In this document: positions 1-11,098 of the stretch, one piece after another
Numbering within the stretch: position 1 is the first letter of the stretch
Layout of the letters: each line of letters begins with the position of its first letter
Source of the DNA: Daucus carota subsp. sativus
Taxonomy: Eukaryota > Streptophyta > Magnoliopsida > Apiales > Apiaceae
Reading direction: 5' to 3'
Assembly (NCBI RefSeq): GCF_001625215.2
Contig: NC_030387.2
Location: forward strand, 2,508,501-2,572,500
DNA: 64,000 bases
Notes under the pieces: model-generated
Database searches by the model: none
Seen by the model: the letters and a program-made list of their open reading frames with translations, nothing else
Told to the model about the DNA's origin: nothing
Program-made: the position numbers and the translations under genes

Positions 1-808
1 ATATTCTGTTGATGCTTGTGGAAACAGAAACAGACTGAATCCGAATAACCACTGCAGAGATTAAAAAAAATCATCACTACAATTGATTATAGCACTTGAA
101 GGATTCATTTTTGGTATTTTTTACCAATGTAGACTATTCACTTGCCTGCAATATGAATAAGCATAGAGCAGCCATGCCAATCCATGAATGCAAGCTAGTC
201 ATGTCCTCTAAGTTAAGCTTATCATGATACTTGAATGCAGCATGAATACCAACGATCCCCAGTACTAGTGAGGCCAGGTTAAAGAACATGTGGACGAATT
301 TCTTCACTGTGTGCGCCGCTGCTACAGTCTTGTACGCCATCATTGCTGATTAAAAAAAAATTAAGACAAGATTTTAAGTTCAATACACATGAAAGATCAG
401 GTGTATTTTGGACTGAATTTCACCAGTTAGAGCATGAAGTCCAGTTGCTGGGAACATTAAAATAGTCTACTGGGAACAAATAGGCATTTTGAGAATTAGT
501 ACCTTCTGCAGCAAAAAAGATGAACCCGAAGTACATGAGAAATGGATGAACCTGCATGCCCAAACACCAACAAAAAAAAAATTGAATGAGACGGGGAACA
601 AAATAATTTCAAAATGGATATGAAAATTGAGAAAGTTTACATTGAATACACGAGCCGGATTTTCTGAATCCAAGTCAAGACCTTCGCGGTAATGCAACAG
701 CCAAATAAGCATGAGGACGAGGGCTGTCAACCCCAACAAGTGTGCCAGAACAGTTATTCCTGAAGCTGACCTCTGATAAGTCCTCCGGTCCCCAGTTATT
801 ATATCCAT
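1..808 (-). CDS. Cytochrome b561 family protein (partial, runs off left edge)
   Basis: Ascorbate-reducible di-heme transmembrane cytochrome that moves electrons across a membrane, by family. Exons read on the minus strand are 808-641, 551-503, 345-146 and 51 to beyond position 1. All joins keep frame. The first ATG at 808 is followed by a helix starting VLAHLLGL. Exon 2 carries the heme-ligand VHPFLM motif, exon 3 carries MMAYKTV, a helix and SLHSWIG, and exon 4 starts WLFGFSLFLFP, the usual start of the fifth segment. The third intron begins GCAAGT directly after CAG, so it is a GC-AG intron; ignoring this gives a false stop three codons later. The C-terminal part is outside the window. It lies head-to-head with two plus-strand paralogues and is clearly more divergent from them than they are from each other. 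Family assignment is firm; substrate and membrane are not known. Confidence 0.88.
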
Positions 809-842
809 GGTTGATGAGAGGAAGGAAGTCTGTTTTTTTGAT

Positions 843-1889
843 TAAGACAGTGTAGATCCATGTTCTATTAAATGGGGTTTTATACTCTCTCTTTCCCTCT
901 TAAGTTGATAAAGAATAAGTCCTCTAAGGAAGAAATTAGTAAGGAATAAATTTCTGGAGTTACTAGGATTGCTTGATCAGTTGGTTTTGTGATGTAAAGC
1001 AAGGGAAGTCTTTGAGCTCTAGCAAGGCATCACTGTAGGGACCCTAGCCAGCAACATATGATATAAAGTATACTCATTTATGAATTTGCATTCCTAATTT
1101 TATCTCCTAGGAGAGTTGCTAAATAACCACATCATCATATCTCCAACAATTCTCAAATATATAGATAACAAGGGAAAAAAACCCGAATTCCACTCACAGA
1201 AGACGGCTTATGAATCCTGTTTTCCACTTTCCAAGCTGAAGAGGTTGCGCGAATGTTGTATGGACACGTTAGGATGCTATGCATACTGAACATTCTTCGA
1301 GTATGAATATGAAGTAATCCAAGTAAATCTACAGTTTTGTTGTTAAGTTAAGTCTGCTGAAGAAATAGACCATATTCCTTCAAGTTAGTCAAAGCTGATA
1401 AGACAGTTTGTAAAGAAAGAATTTTCTGTTTAAAAGGGATCATTTTTAACAGGTAGATTTTACTTGAAGGCTGCTAGATCCTCCAGGAACTTGTGCTATT
1501 GTAAAAAGCATAAGAGGATGGTTTACAAAATTGTGTTTACTCTCTTTTCCTCTACATTATTGCCTTTTCTATTTTATTATCACAGATATCCTACTCTTGT
1601 TCTATTAAAATTTATTCACACAAAAAAGCGGAATAAATAGATCATTTTTTTAGGATTAAAAGGAGCACAGACAGATACATTGAATCATGACAGCATTATA
1701 ACTAAAGGAAGATGCTTTCTGCAGTATCAAGTTATATGAAAGTATACCAGTTTTGCACTTGATAATAATTTAAGTACACAGTTAGTCAAATTGTCACCAT
1801 TTGGATAGTAAGTGTCAGCAAAATTGTAGCAGTGCAAAAGAATTAGACTATTAAGATTGTCATCAGAGTTTGATTACTGCAGAAATGGC
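843..1889. other. Intergenic spacer between divergent cytochrome b561 genes
   Basis: About 1 kb of AT-rich DNA upstream of both the minus-strand and the plus-strand cytochrome b561 genes. I see no reading frame, RNA gene or clear transposon in it. It presumably holds the promoter of the minus-strand gene near 840-900. Confidence 0.5.
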
Positions 1890-2369
1890 AGTGAAAGAAC
1901 CTCGGAGTTCTGATACAATGTGCCCGAAGGCCTTGCATTTGAATCCAAATTAAGAACCAGAATTCAACCATGCGTACTCTTTTAAATTTTCAATTGAAAT
2001 CTTTTAGTTGATTGTATTTGCTGTTTGCAGACGCAGGAGTGCATCCACCCCTAGTATATGTAGTTTACTTGTTCATGTCAAAACATTTGAATTTAATCAC
2101 GAAACTAGAAATATCATTGAAGTCTAATCACTATCGGTATTTCTCTTAATGCAAGCTCAAAGCAGTTTCACCAGAGTGCTTCCAATAGGGTATTAGTTCT
2201 CCCATTGAAAATTGCTTCTTTTGTTTGGAAATATAGAAAACCAAATCGTTGCAGGCCAGATTTAGACACCATTTCTGGTTCTTTCATTTCCCTTTATTAG
2301 CTAACAAATTGTCTTATGGTAAATCTAAATGTAATGCTATCAAGTATCAACCACTTTCATTTGGATTGA

Positions 2370-2375
2370 TATAAA
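2370..2375 (+). promoter_or_regulatory. TATA box of second cytochrome b561 gene
   Basis: TATAAA lies 135 bases before the chosen ATG at 2505. The matching position of the tandem partner, near 4480, reads TACAAG, so the two duplicates may differ in core promoter strength. Confidence 0.5.
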
Positions 2376-2504
2376 GGATATTATTTCTGCGTCGCCCCTT
2401 ATCTACATAGCGATGCTTCCAACATGATTAAGTTAATAATCTTCGTTTCTTCTAATTTCTGTTTCTCCTCTCCATCTTTGCGCATGAGCCCTTCTGGTAC
2501 TGCA

Positions 2505-3744
2505 ATGGTAGATAAAAATGGTTCAAGATTCCGTCTGTCTGCAAAGCCAGTAATTATTTTTGCTCATTTGCTGGTCATTGTAGTAACTACCCTTATACTT
2601 GTTTGGCTCCTGAACTTTCGGGAAGGCATTGCATTCAGATCCAGGACTAAAGAGAAAATCTTTAATGTATTCTTCAGACATCACTGCAAAATATTAGTGA
2701 TATTTTATAATTTTGTTCAAGTTTTAATTTTCCTGGAATTTATTTCTTTCCATTTCTTCTGCTCAGCTGCATCCCCTTCTGATGACTATCGGGTTTGTTT
2801 TGGTAGCTGGAGAAGGTAAGATATCATTAGTTGAGTTTATGGCTGCCATGGTTCAACTTCAACTAATCTCTAAATTTTCAATTGAGAATGTTTTTGTTTA
2901 GACATATAAGCAAATCTAACCTTGTATATTTGCTTCTGAATTAGCAATCATGACTTCTAAGACAGTCCCCTCAGAAAGAGCAAGGAAAACATTTCACTTG
3001 ATCTTGCACTGTGTTGCGCTAGTAGCTGGTACTACTGGTATTTATGCAGCTTTCAAATTCCATAATGAGCTTTCGTTGCCAAATACTTTACATTCCTGGA
3101 TTGGCATGTCCACAATTTGCTTATTCGGCTTGCAGGTACTCTATGCTCGAGAACATCTAGTTCAGGTCACAATTGCAATCTCTGCATGAGTGACAGACTG
3201 ACAGCCTAGCTTGATCATCTATATCAATAAATGACACCTGACATCCGTGGTCTTAATATTATTTCATCATTTCTTGTGTCAGTTTCTGTTAGGCGTATAC
3301 TCGTTCATGTTTCCGGGTGCTAATTCAGGAGCCAGTTCCAGAACGACGAAGTGGCACAGGTTTGTTAGCATCTTCATTTTCCTGATGGCAATAATATCAG
3401 CAGAAACTGGCCTGGTGGAGAAATTTAACATCTTAGGTCTACCGCATGACCAAGAAGATTCGCTCATGAATATTACTGTACTATTAATCCTACTCTCTGG
3501 AGTTGCAGTTTTCCTTAGAACAAGATTAAGCAAGGTGCAGGTGATCAGTGTCATAGTCATTTTCTTGTTGGCAACAACATCTGTAGAATTTAAAAGATTC
3601 ACCCCGCAAGATCTGCTGCGTCGCCAAGAAGCTGTGATAATGAACTTCACTGGAAAAATGATTCAACTCTTTGGCGTTGCAGTTTGTCTTGCAGTCATTC
3701 TTCCCAGACCTCACCAGCAGTCTATTATAACTAAACAACTGTAA
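2505..3744 (+). CDS. Cytochrome b561 family protein with duplicated C-terminal helix pair
   Basis: Exons 2505-2666, 2767-2815, 2945-3135 and 3283-3744 join in frame to a 287-residue protein. Likely heme ligands are His56 (LHPLLM), His92 (LILHC), His120 (TLHSW) and His159 (TKWHRF), the usual four. The start at 2505 has the strong context GCAATGG and gives an N-terminus as long as the minus-strand paralogue's. An upstream in-frame ATG at 2424 is ATA in the tandem partner, and one at 2484 has a poor context. The protein is longer than the usual 220-250 residues because exon 4 repeats the last two helices: a first unit with FLMAIISAETGLVEKF and LLILLSGVAVFL, then a second with FLLATTSVEFKRF and MIQLFGVAVCLAVILP. 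About eight helices are predicted instead of six. The second unit lacks the heme histidine. Confidence 0.9.
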
Positions 3745-3854
3745 TAATAGTTGACTGGAATTAGCAAAGATCTTTAAAGACTCAGTCATATATAGATTTT
3801 AGTGAAAAATCAAAAAAATATTATACTTCTGTTAAGAAAAAGAGACTTGTTCCA

Positions 3855-4225
3855 AAATGTCAACATAAGAACAAGGAAACAATGATAAATAAAAATAATA
3901 CCAAAATTTTGGTAAGTCGCAGACTTGCGATCAGCATCACTTAAAAAAGAAACATAAATCAGTTACACCCCCTGTTGCTTTGCGTTCTCCATTCTCTCCA
4001 ATAAGCTTGCAATATCAGTGTTATAATACAATATGATCCTGATAAATCTTTCTACCAATACCTTGAGGTTTTGAGAGAATTGGTCACTTAAAGATCAGCT
4101 TGCATCCTCAATTTCATCAGTTTCATCTTGTACTAATCAGCGTATGAATTCGTGAAATTTTGAGGTACTCCGTTCTTTTCTCCGCCTTCTCTCAGTTTCT
4201 TGCAAACACAGTTTAGCTAGCTGCG
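3855..4225 (-). pseudogene. Truncated OBERON 3'-end copy
   Basis: This stretch matches the last part of the OBERON gene at about 6640-6920, including TTGCTTTG.GTTCTCCATTCTCTCC, the region of the stop codon, and CAGTTTCTTG.AAACACAGTTTAGCTA. It encodes only the end of the C-terminal coiled coil. About 75 unmatched bases near 4018-4092 interrupt it. No 5' exons are present, so it cannot make an OBERON protein. It lies just downstream of the first tandem cytochrome b561 gene, as the real OBERON end lies downstream of the second, so it is a passenger of the duplication. Confidence 0.85.
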
Positions 4226-4605
4226 AGATCTATAATAGACAAACTAATGATCTTTGTTACATATAACGGTACGTGTCAGTAAAGAGCCTCGGAGTTCTGA
4301 TATACTGTACATGAAGGCCTTGCATTAGAATCCAACATCAAGAACCAAATCAAATCACTGCAGGCCAGGTTCATACACCATTTCTGGTTTTCTCATTTAG
4401 CTTTATTAGCTAACTAATTGTCGTATTGACACCATCTTCATTCATGCAATCAAGTATCAACCACTTTCACTTGGACTGATACAAGGTGCACTACTTCTGC
4501 AAATCCCCTCGTCTACATAGCGATGCTTCCAACATAATAAAGTTTATCACCTTTGTTTCAGTTTCTTTCTCTTTCGGCTTTCTCATGCGCCCTTCTGGTA
4601 CCGCA

Positions 4606-5829
4606 ATGGCAGCTAAAACTGGTTCAAGAATCCGTATGTCCGCGACACCATTGATTATTTTTGCTCATTTGCTGGTCATTGCAGTGACCATCCTTATACT
4701 TGTTTGGCTCCTCAGCTTCCGGGAAGGCATTGCATTTGAATCCAGAAGTAAAGAGAAGATCTTTAATGTACATTTCCATAAACATCTATACAATATACTA
4801 ATGATATCTTAAACCTGGTTTCTAGTTATAAACTTCCAAAATATTTCTTTTTATTTCTTCTGCTCAGCTGCATCCGCTTTTAATGGCTATCGGGTTTGTT
4901 TTGGTAGCAGGAGAAGGTAAGATGTCAGTAGCCATGGTTCTAAATTTCATCATATCGTATTAGGCTCTACTTCTAACACGTTAAGATTTTGATTGTCTAG
5001 TATGGCACGAGAACCTTGACAAGAGCAAAACTAACCGTGTATGATTTGATTTTGAATCAGCACTCATGACTTATAAGACAGTCCCAGAAGGAAGAGGGCG
5101 CGAAAGATTTTACTTGATCTTGCATTGTGTTGCACTAGTAGCTGGAACTATCGGAATTTATGCAGCTTTCAAATTTCACAATGAGCTTTCGATGCCAAAT
5201 ATGAATACTTTTCATTCCTGGATTGGCATGTCTACCTTTTGCCTCTTCGGCTCGCAGGTACTACTCCTATGCTCAAGAACATCTAGTTCAGGTCTCAACT
5301 CACAACTGCAATCTCTGCTAACTAATCAACTTTAACAGGCTGACAGCCTAGTTTGATCCATAGTCTTAATATCGTTACATATTTCTTGTGTCAGTTTCTG
5401 TTGGGCGTATACTCGTTCATGTTTCCCAGTGCAGACGCAAGGGCCAGGTCCAGAACAACGAAGAGACATATGTTCTTTAGCGTAGTCGTTTTCCTGATGG
5501 CAATAATATCAGCAGAAACTGGCCTGGTGGAGAGATTTACCTTCTTAGGACTACCTCACAGACAAAAAGATTTAATAATGAGTTTTACCGGACATTTAAT
5601 TCTACTCTCTGGAGCTGCGGTTATTGTTAGAACAAGATCAAGAATGGTGCAGGCTTTAGTTTGCACAGTCATCTTCTTGTCGGCGATACTATCTGCAGAA
5701 TTTGAGACAGTCACCCACTTAACCTTGCGGCGTCGCCAGGAAGCTGCAATAATAAATAATACTGGAATATTGATTCTACTCTATGGGGTTGCAGTTTGTC
5801 TCGCACTAATTCTTCCGGGACATCAGTAG
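4606..5829 (+). CDS. Cytochrome b561 family protein, tandem duplicate with same extra helix pair
   Basis: Exons 4606-4767, 4868-4916, 5061-5257 and 5395-5829 join in frame to 280 residues. ATG 4606 lies in a strong plant context (CCGCAATGGC). Family signatures are AHLL in helix 1, LHPLLM, LILHCVALVAG, TFHSWIG and FLLGVYSFMFP. Exon 4 again carries two units: FLMAIISAETGLVERF with HLILLSGAAV, then IFLSAILSAEFETV with ILILLYGVAVCLALILP. The internal repeat therefore predates the gene duplication. The fourth heme histidine sits in TKRHMFF, where the partner has TKWHRF. The expected role is transmembrane electron transfer using ascorbate; the effect of two extra helices is unknown. Its 3' end faces OBERON, about 0.9 kb away. 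Confidence 0.9.
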
Positions 5830-6740
5830 CAGTCTATTATAACAAAACAAAACAAAATGTAACCGTTCTCCCCTTTGTCTATGTATTCTCCTACTAATGT
5901 CTCTCCTTCGTTTTTGTTCTATTCTCCTATCAATCAATTAGAATTAGCAACGTTCTTAAAAGACCTGGTAACTATTGTCTACACTAGTACGGGGTTATAG
6001 GTTCAACCTGTCCAGCATATTAAAAGGTTCAAGCACCAAATACTGCAACATGTTAACTGTAACTACCGAAATGCATTTAGCAAATACTACAAGTAAACTG
6101 TAGCCACCGAGATGCATTTAGCTCATAGAATGAACAACAGAACAAATATATCTTAATCTAGTCCATAATGCATAATGTGACAAGGTGTGCCATTTAAGTG
6201 TATGGCATCTGTGTAAAGTTACTATCAGATAACTATTCTGGCAAAATTTTGCTAAAATACCAGAAATATATACAGACAACAAGAATTCTGAATTTTCTAC
6301 AGAGCTGCTGAAAATCTTAAACTCCATCATGCAAAGATATTCAAGGAAGACAATTTGTTACCCCAAACTAAAGAAGGAGAAGGGAAGGATTCCCTGGCAG
6401 TCAGACAATGACAGAGTGTTTGATGAAAAAATTGAACATGATCATGCGAAGAGATTTAATGTAAACAGTTAAAACCAACTACAAACAGAAAACTGTGCCA
6501 GGGCCAGGGCCTTAGGGTGATGAAAAAACCAACGCAATTTGAAACCAAAATCCAACCACCCGTTTGTGTATGAAATCCAGAAACAAACCAAAATCCAACC
6601 ACCCATTTTTGTATGAAATCCAGAAACAAACCAAATCCAAAACGTCAACATAAATAACAAGGAAAGACAGATAAATAAAAGCGATACCAAATTTCTAGGA
6701 AGTTATGATCGGCACCACTTTAAAAGGAAAAAAAAGACAG

Positions 6741-9700
6741 TTACACCCACTGTTGCTTTGTGTTCTCCATTCTCTCCAATAAGCCTGCAATATCAGCTTG
6801 CATCCTTAATTTCATCTTGTAGTAATCAAGGTGCGAATTCTCCAAAACCTTGAGGTCCTCCATCTTTTTCCTCCGCTTTTCCTCAGTTTCTTGTAAACAC
6901 AGTTTAGCTAACTTCTCCGAGTACTCTTCTTCCAACTTCTCATTCTTCATTCTAACCATCCTTCTATACCCTTCTGCTTCCTTCCTTGCCTCGTCGGCCT
7001 TACTCTGGAACATTCTGGCTTCTGCGTCCTTAACTCGCACCACACTTTCTAAGCTTTCAAATCCATCTTTCTTAGGTAACTTTACAGACCATTCATCTTC
7101 AATTATTTTCTCACTCATGAAAGAATTTTTCAGATCATTTTGAAGGAGATTGTGTGGCATCATATCTTGCCTTCCACTTGAAGAGCCTGTGTTGTAGAAA
7201 GATGACTTTGGAGGGAGAGAATTTGATAATGAAAGAGGGGTCGCATCCTTTCTGAGGATGCCTTGAAGTGAAATTAAATCCTTTGAGGCGTCTGTAGAAG
7301 CATGACGACTGGCCATGCTTTCTGCATCTATTAATAAAGCAAAAACCAGGTTACACTTTTTTGTGTTTGTAAAAGGAAAGATAAAGAAAATAAACGAAAT
7401 TGAAATACAAAACACAGCTAGAAACACATTAAGGGTTAAGGGGTACTGCACACATAACCAAAACAATATGGAATGACAAACATATAAGCACCCTCCACCC
7501 TGCATTTGATATCAGGATATTTTATATATTTTGACTAAAACTAGAAGGTAATATACTGCACACATAACCAAAACAATATGGAATGACAAACATATAAACA
7601 CCCTCTACCCTGCATTTGACATCAGGATATTTTATATATTTTGGCTAAAACTAGAAGGTAATATATATAGCCTTGTGCGACATATAATCACTTGACCATT
7701 TATGTTTAAACATAGAAAAATGACTAGGCAATTATATTTACTATGATAATCTTCTGGATAGGAATCAGTTATTTCATATTCTTTTCAAATTCCCATCCAT
7801 TATTTTACAACATAGTCTTCCACTGACATCAATTGATTAGGTTAGTAGTAACCTCCTGTTTTGTATCAATAGGTCTTAATCAAAAAACCAAAGCAAACAC
7901 ATGTACTTCATCAGCCAGCTTCCAACCATAATAAGCATTAAAATTCCAGTTAACTTGCTAAAAATAAGCTAGTCATCCGCTTGCAGAACAAAGCACATTA
8001 TCACATTAATTATAGAATTTCCGAAAAGTTTTAGACACACAAAAGGATAACGTCAGTATGTATTAGTTCTTTTTCTTATTTATTATTAAAACTGATAAAA
8101 GGAATAATAAAACTTCGCTTGAATACTTACTATTGAAAAACTGAAAGATGAAATTGCAGACATCTGAAGGAGACATTATCTTATTCTCAAGCTTCGATAG
8201 CATCTCGTCAGCCCTCCTGTGCAACTCCTTGCCCTTCAAATCTTCACTTCCCCTAAACACTTTACTAACACAATCAAGTTCTTTCACCAAAGTCTCCGGA
8301 GCCCAGGCCTTGGCACATGACATGAAGACATCCTTAACAAATCCAAACATCTCAGAAGCATGACCACAGCCAAGACAGTGAAACTGCATCTCACTAGTTC
8401 CTGATGGACCTTTCAAGCTAGGACCAGGTTTTATGAGATTCCTCTGTAGGGCACAGGCTGCATGGCACCAATGGGAACAAACATCACAACCAACCCAACT
8501 GCAAGTGTTACTGGCACAGTCAAAGTTGAAACAGACGGGACACATGCACTCGCTGCAAAATCCTTTTTTATTCGAGCAAATCTTGCACTCACAATCTTCA
8601 ACTGGCAATATCCTCTTACAGTTTACATTGCGACACCTTTCTAGTAGAAAAATTTCCACCAGTTCAGGCATCGTAAGACGATTTTTGGTAGATAAGAATT
8701 CGCCAAGACCCATTTTTAATGCAGTCATAAGTTCAAGTTGGTTCCTATTTGCCCTTGAAAGAGTCTGACTGCTTAAATCAGATCTTCCCGCAAGCCTATT
8801 CTGAAGGGACAACAGTTCCTGTCTCTTCTGTGGAGTAGCTATGACACTCTTAAGGTATTCCTTTGTGGATTCAATTACTTCATCTGAGAGCTCCTGAACA
8901 ATGTGAGCCATGACCGGAACGGATTCTGATACTATCTCTCGGATAATCCTTTCAGGTCTCGAAAGCTTCCGCTCTCTCCCTCCATCTAAATTCTCTGATC
9001 CCCTCATCTGATCAGATCCGCGGCCCCTTGAATCACCTGACTGAGTGTCCAACTGTGGCCTTGCTGGCAACTCAGAAGGAAAAAATGAATAGTTGTCAGA
9101 GCTTGTTGCCCTATAAAGACTATTAGACAAGTCCTTATTGGCAGGGCGGTTGCCTTGAAGTGCCGGGAAAGCTCCACCACCATGATTGGACAGCACAACA
9201 CCATCTCCAACTGGCCTAAATCGACTATGAACCGATCCATTGGTACCCTCTCCAGCATTCCAGATATAATCACAGTCCCTCCTATGACTCCCCACAGAAT
9301 TCTCATAATTTTCAGTTGAATTCCGGGTCAGGGAGCAACTAGCATTATGCGAAAAGGGGTGTGAATATGAATAAGACATCGAAGCATTAGTAAAATCATT
9401 GGAGTACGTAGTTTGTGTATTATTATTCGAAGGTGCTAAAGATTGCACACTTCTACTAGGCTTTGGAACTCGAGACTCCCCATTCGCCCCCGGATCCGAA
9501 GCAGCCAAAGACAGTGACACATCAGGCAAAGCCAAAGACAAATCAAGAGTCTCCAACTTTGCCTTCTTCTCCCTACTCCCCCCATCACTTCCTTCATATT
9601 CAACCTCCCTTTTCGAAGAATTCTCCCTACTCTCATTCAACTGCAAGAAATCCCTCTCAACCCATCTCCGATCATCTCGAATCGGATCATCAGAAACCAC

Positions 9701-10039
9701 CACTTCCTTCCCTTTATAACTTACCTTATCACTCAAATTCAACAGATTCCTACCAGGAACATCTTTATCAGAAAACCCAAGTTTAGAATTATTATTTTCA
9801 CAAAGATAACTAAGAGTAAGCTCCTGAGACCCAGAATTCCCAATTTTTGAGGGTTTTGTCCGAGACCCTTCAAAATCCATATCAGATTGACCAAGAAAAT
9901 CAATACCCTTTTCACAAGATCCAATTTTATCATCTGGGCTGTCTTTGTTCTCACCAGAAATGTGATTCACAAGCTTCTCTTGAGAGCTATCCCCTCCTCC
10001 ATACACAAGATCACTTGAATTTTCTTTTTCTTTCGACAT
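6741..10039 (-). CDS. OBE3: OBERON-like PHD finger protein (OBERON3/TITANIA type)
   Basis: Nuclear PHD-finger protein of the OBERON family, which acts in meristem establishment and maintenance in Arabidopsis. Two coding exons, 10039-8131 and 7327-6741, join in frame (donor A|GTAAGT, acceptor TAG|AT) to about 831 residues. The N-terminal part is low complexity and Ser-rich, with an EAR-like motif LDLSLALPDVSLSL near residues 165-180. A conserved block with PVMAHIVQELSDEVIESTK precedes the Cys/His-rich PHD module, about residues 467-565, containing CECKICSNKKGFCSECMCP and HWCHAACALQ. Exon 2 encodes a charged C-terminal coiled coil ending TKQQWV. Intron 1 is 803 bases and holds a two-copy 110-bp repeat. 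Symbol is by family resemblance; OBE3 versus OBE4 is not decided. A short upstream in-frame ATG at 10063 is less likely. Confidence 0.9.
7444..7663. repeat. Two-copy 110-bp tandem repeat inside OBERON intron
   Basis: The block starting TACTGCACACATAACC at 7444 recurs at 7554 and continues to AAGGTAATATA near 7663. The copies differ at only a few positions, so the duplication looks recent. Confidence 0.9.
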
Positions 10040-10164
10040 AATTAAACTAACAAAAACACACACAAAATGAGATATATAAAGATATAACTTACAGAGATCA
10101 AGATTAGCTTAAAGATCGAATCTTTTAGTCTTCAGCTCAGTTCCTCATCCCTGAATCATTCTAT

Positions 10165-10212
10165 CTCTGCAACAGGAGAGAGAGAGAGAAGGGGAGAGAG
10201 GAGAGAGAGATT
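10165..10212 (-). promoter_or_regulatory. CT-rich leader tract of OBERON gene
   Basis: On the gene strand this is a run of CTCTCT and CCCTCTCC blocks about 130-170 bases before the ATG. Pyrimidine-rich tracts like this are common at plant transcription starts and leaders. The exact start of transcription is not visible. Confidence 0.45.
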
Positions 10213-11098
10213 ATGCTCCTCCGCGTTGCTTTTTTTAATTTTACAAAAAGGTCCCAACGTCTCTGAATAAATTACTCTTTTAGAGTGGTCCAAACACCAA
10301 TGTTGTTGTCCTGATGCCCCCTGTATAAATAAATGTTTAAATATTCTTGCTTCATAGGTGGTGCTCCTCGTAACTATAGTTCAGAAACCGCGCGTTGCGG
10401 CGGCCTATAAAAATTATATTAAACATTTAATATTAATAATTCTAGAATAAAATAATATTGTGGCTGCTTATAAAAAATATATTAATGTTTCAAAGTTAAT
10501 ATTTTTAGGATAAAATAAATTTATATTATAAAAATCTTGATGTAATACCAATACTAATATATAAATTTGCAAAATTGGACTATAATTCATGGTGAAAAAA
10601 TGAAAATAAATTTATACACGTAATTAACAATTTAAAGCATGACGAATCTTAATTTTATTTCTTTTTTTTATGAAAAGTAATCATGTTCTTACATTGACAC
10701 ATTCCTCCAATTTTTTTGGATTGATGGTGCACAAAAATATCTAACTTAAATCTATGAGATAGCGGTCTGTAACTACCCTCTTAAAAGTTGCTTAAACGGA
10801 GCAAACGGATAATGCATGAATAATTTTTTCCTCTATACAAAGTAAATCATATAAAAATTAACAACAAACATGTCCGATGAACAAAATAAATATTATAAAA
10901 GAATAACCAACAAACATACATCACTAATAGTTAATTTATTGATATCAACCATCAATATCATATTGGATTTGTCGACTCCAATATAACGGTCTATAACTAC
11001 CTTTCCTTGCAACAATTTTTATTTTTTTAATACTGTATAAACAGCCTTCACTTATTGTTGCAGAAAAACGACACATCCGAGTTAGAAATCGAGCATGA

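Larger units (their letters stand above)
1890..6925. repeat. Tandem segmental duplication: cytochrome b561 gene plus OBERON 3' end
   Basis: Copy 1 spans about 1890-4225 and copy 2 about 4283-6925. Upstream blocks match: CTCGGAGTTCTGATA near 1900 and 4288, and the CAAGTATCAACCACTTTCA stretch near 2340 and 4450. All four exons of the cytochrome b561 gene match. Both copies end in OBERON 3' sequence, broken in copy 1 (3855-4225) and the real gene end in copy 2 (from about 6640). The right-hand breakpoint therefore falls inside the last OBERON exon. Confidence 0.85.

Noticed and set aside
2424-2504. Upstream in-frame ATG codons at 2424 and 2484 as the start of the second cytochrome b561
   Set aside because: The first is not conserved in the tandem copy and the second has a weak context; 2505 matches the paralogue N-terminus and has a strong context.
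8148-9786. Several plus-strand frames opposite OBERON
   Set aside because: They are shadow frames of the minus-strand OBERON exon, with no family signature.
10047-10092. Leader intron in OBERON (donor CTGTAAGT, acceptor TTGTTAG)
   Set aside because: It would be only about 46 bases long, below the usual minimum for plant introns.
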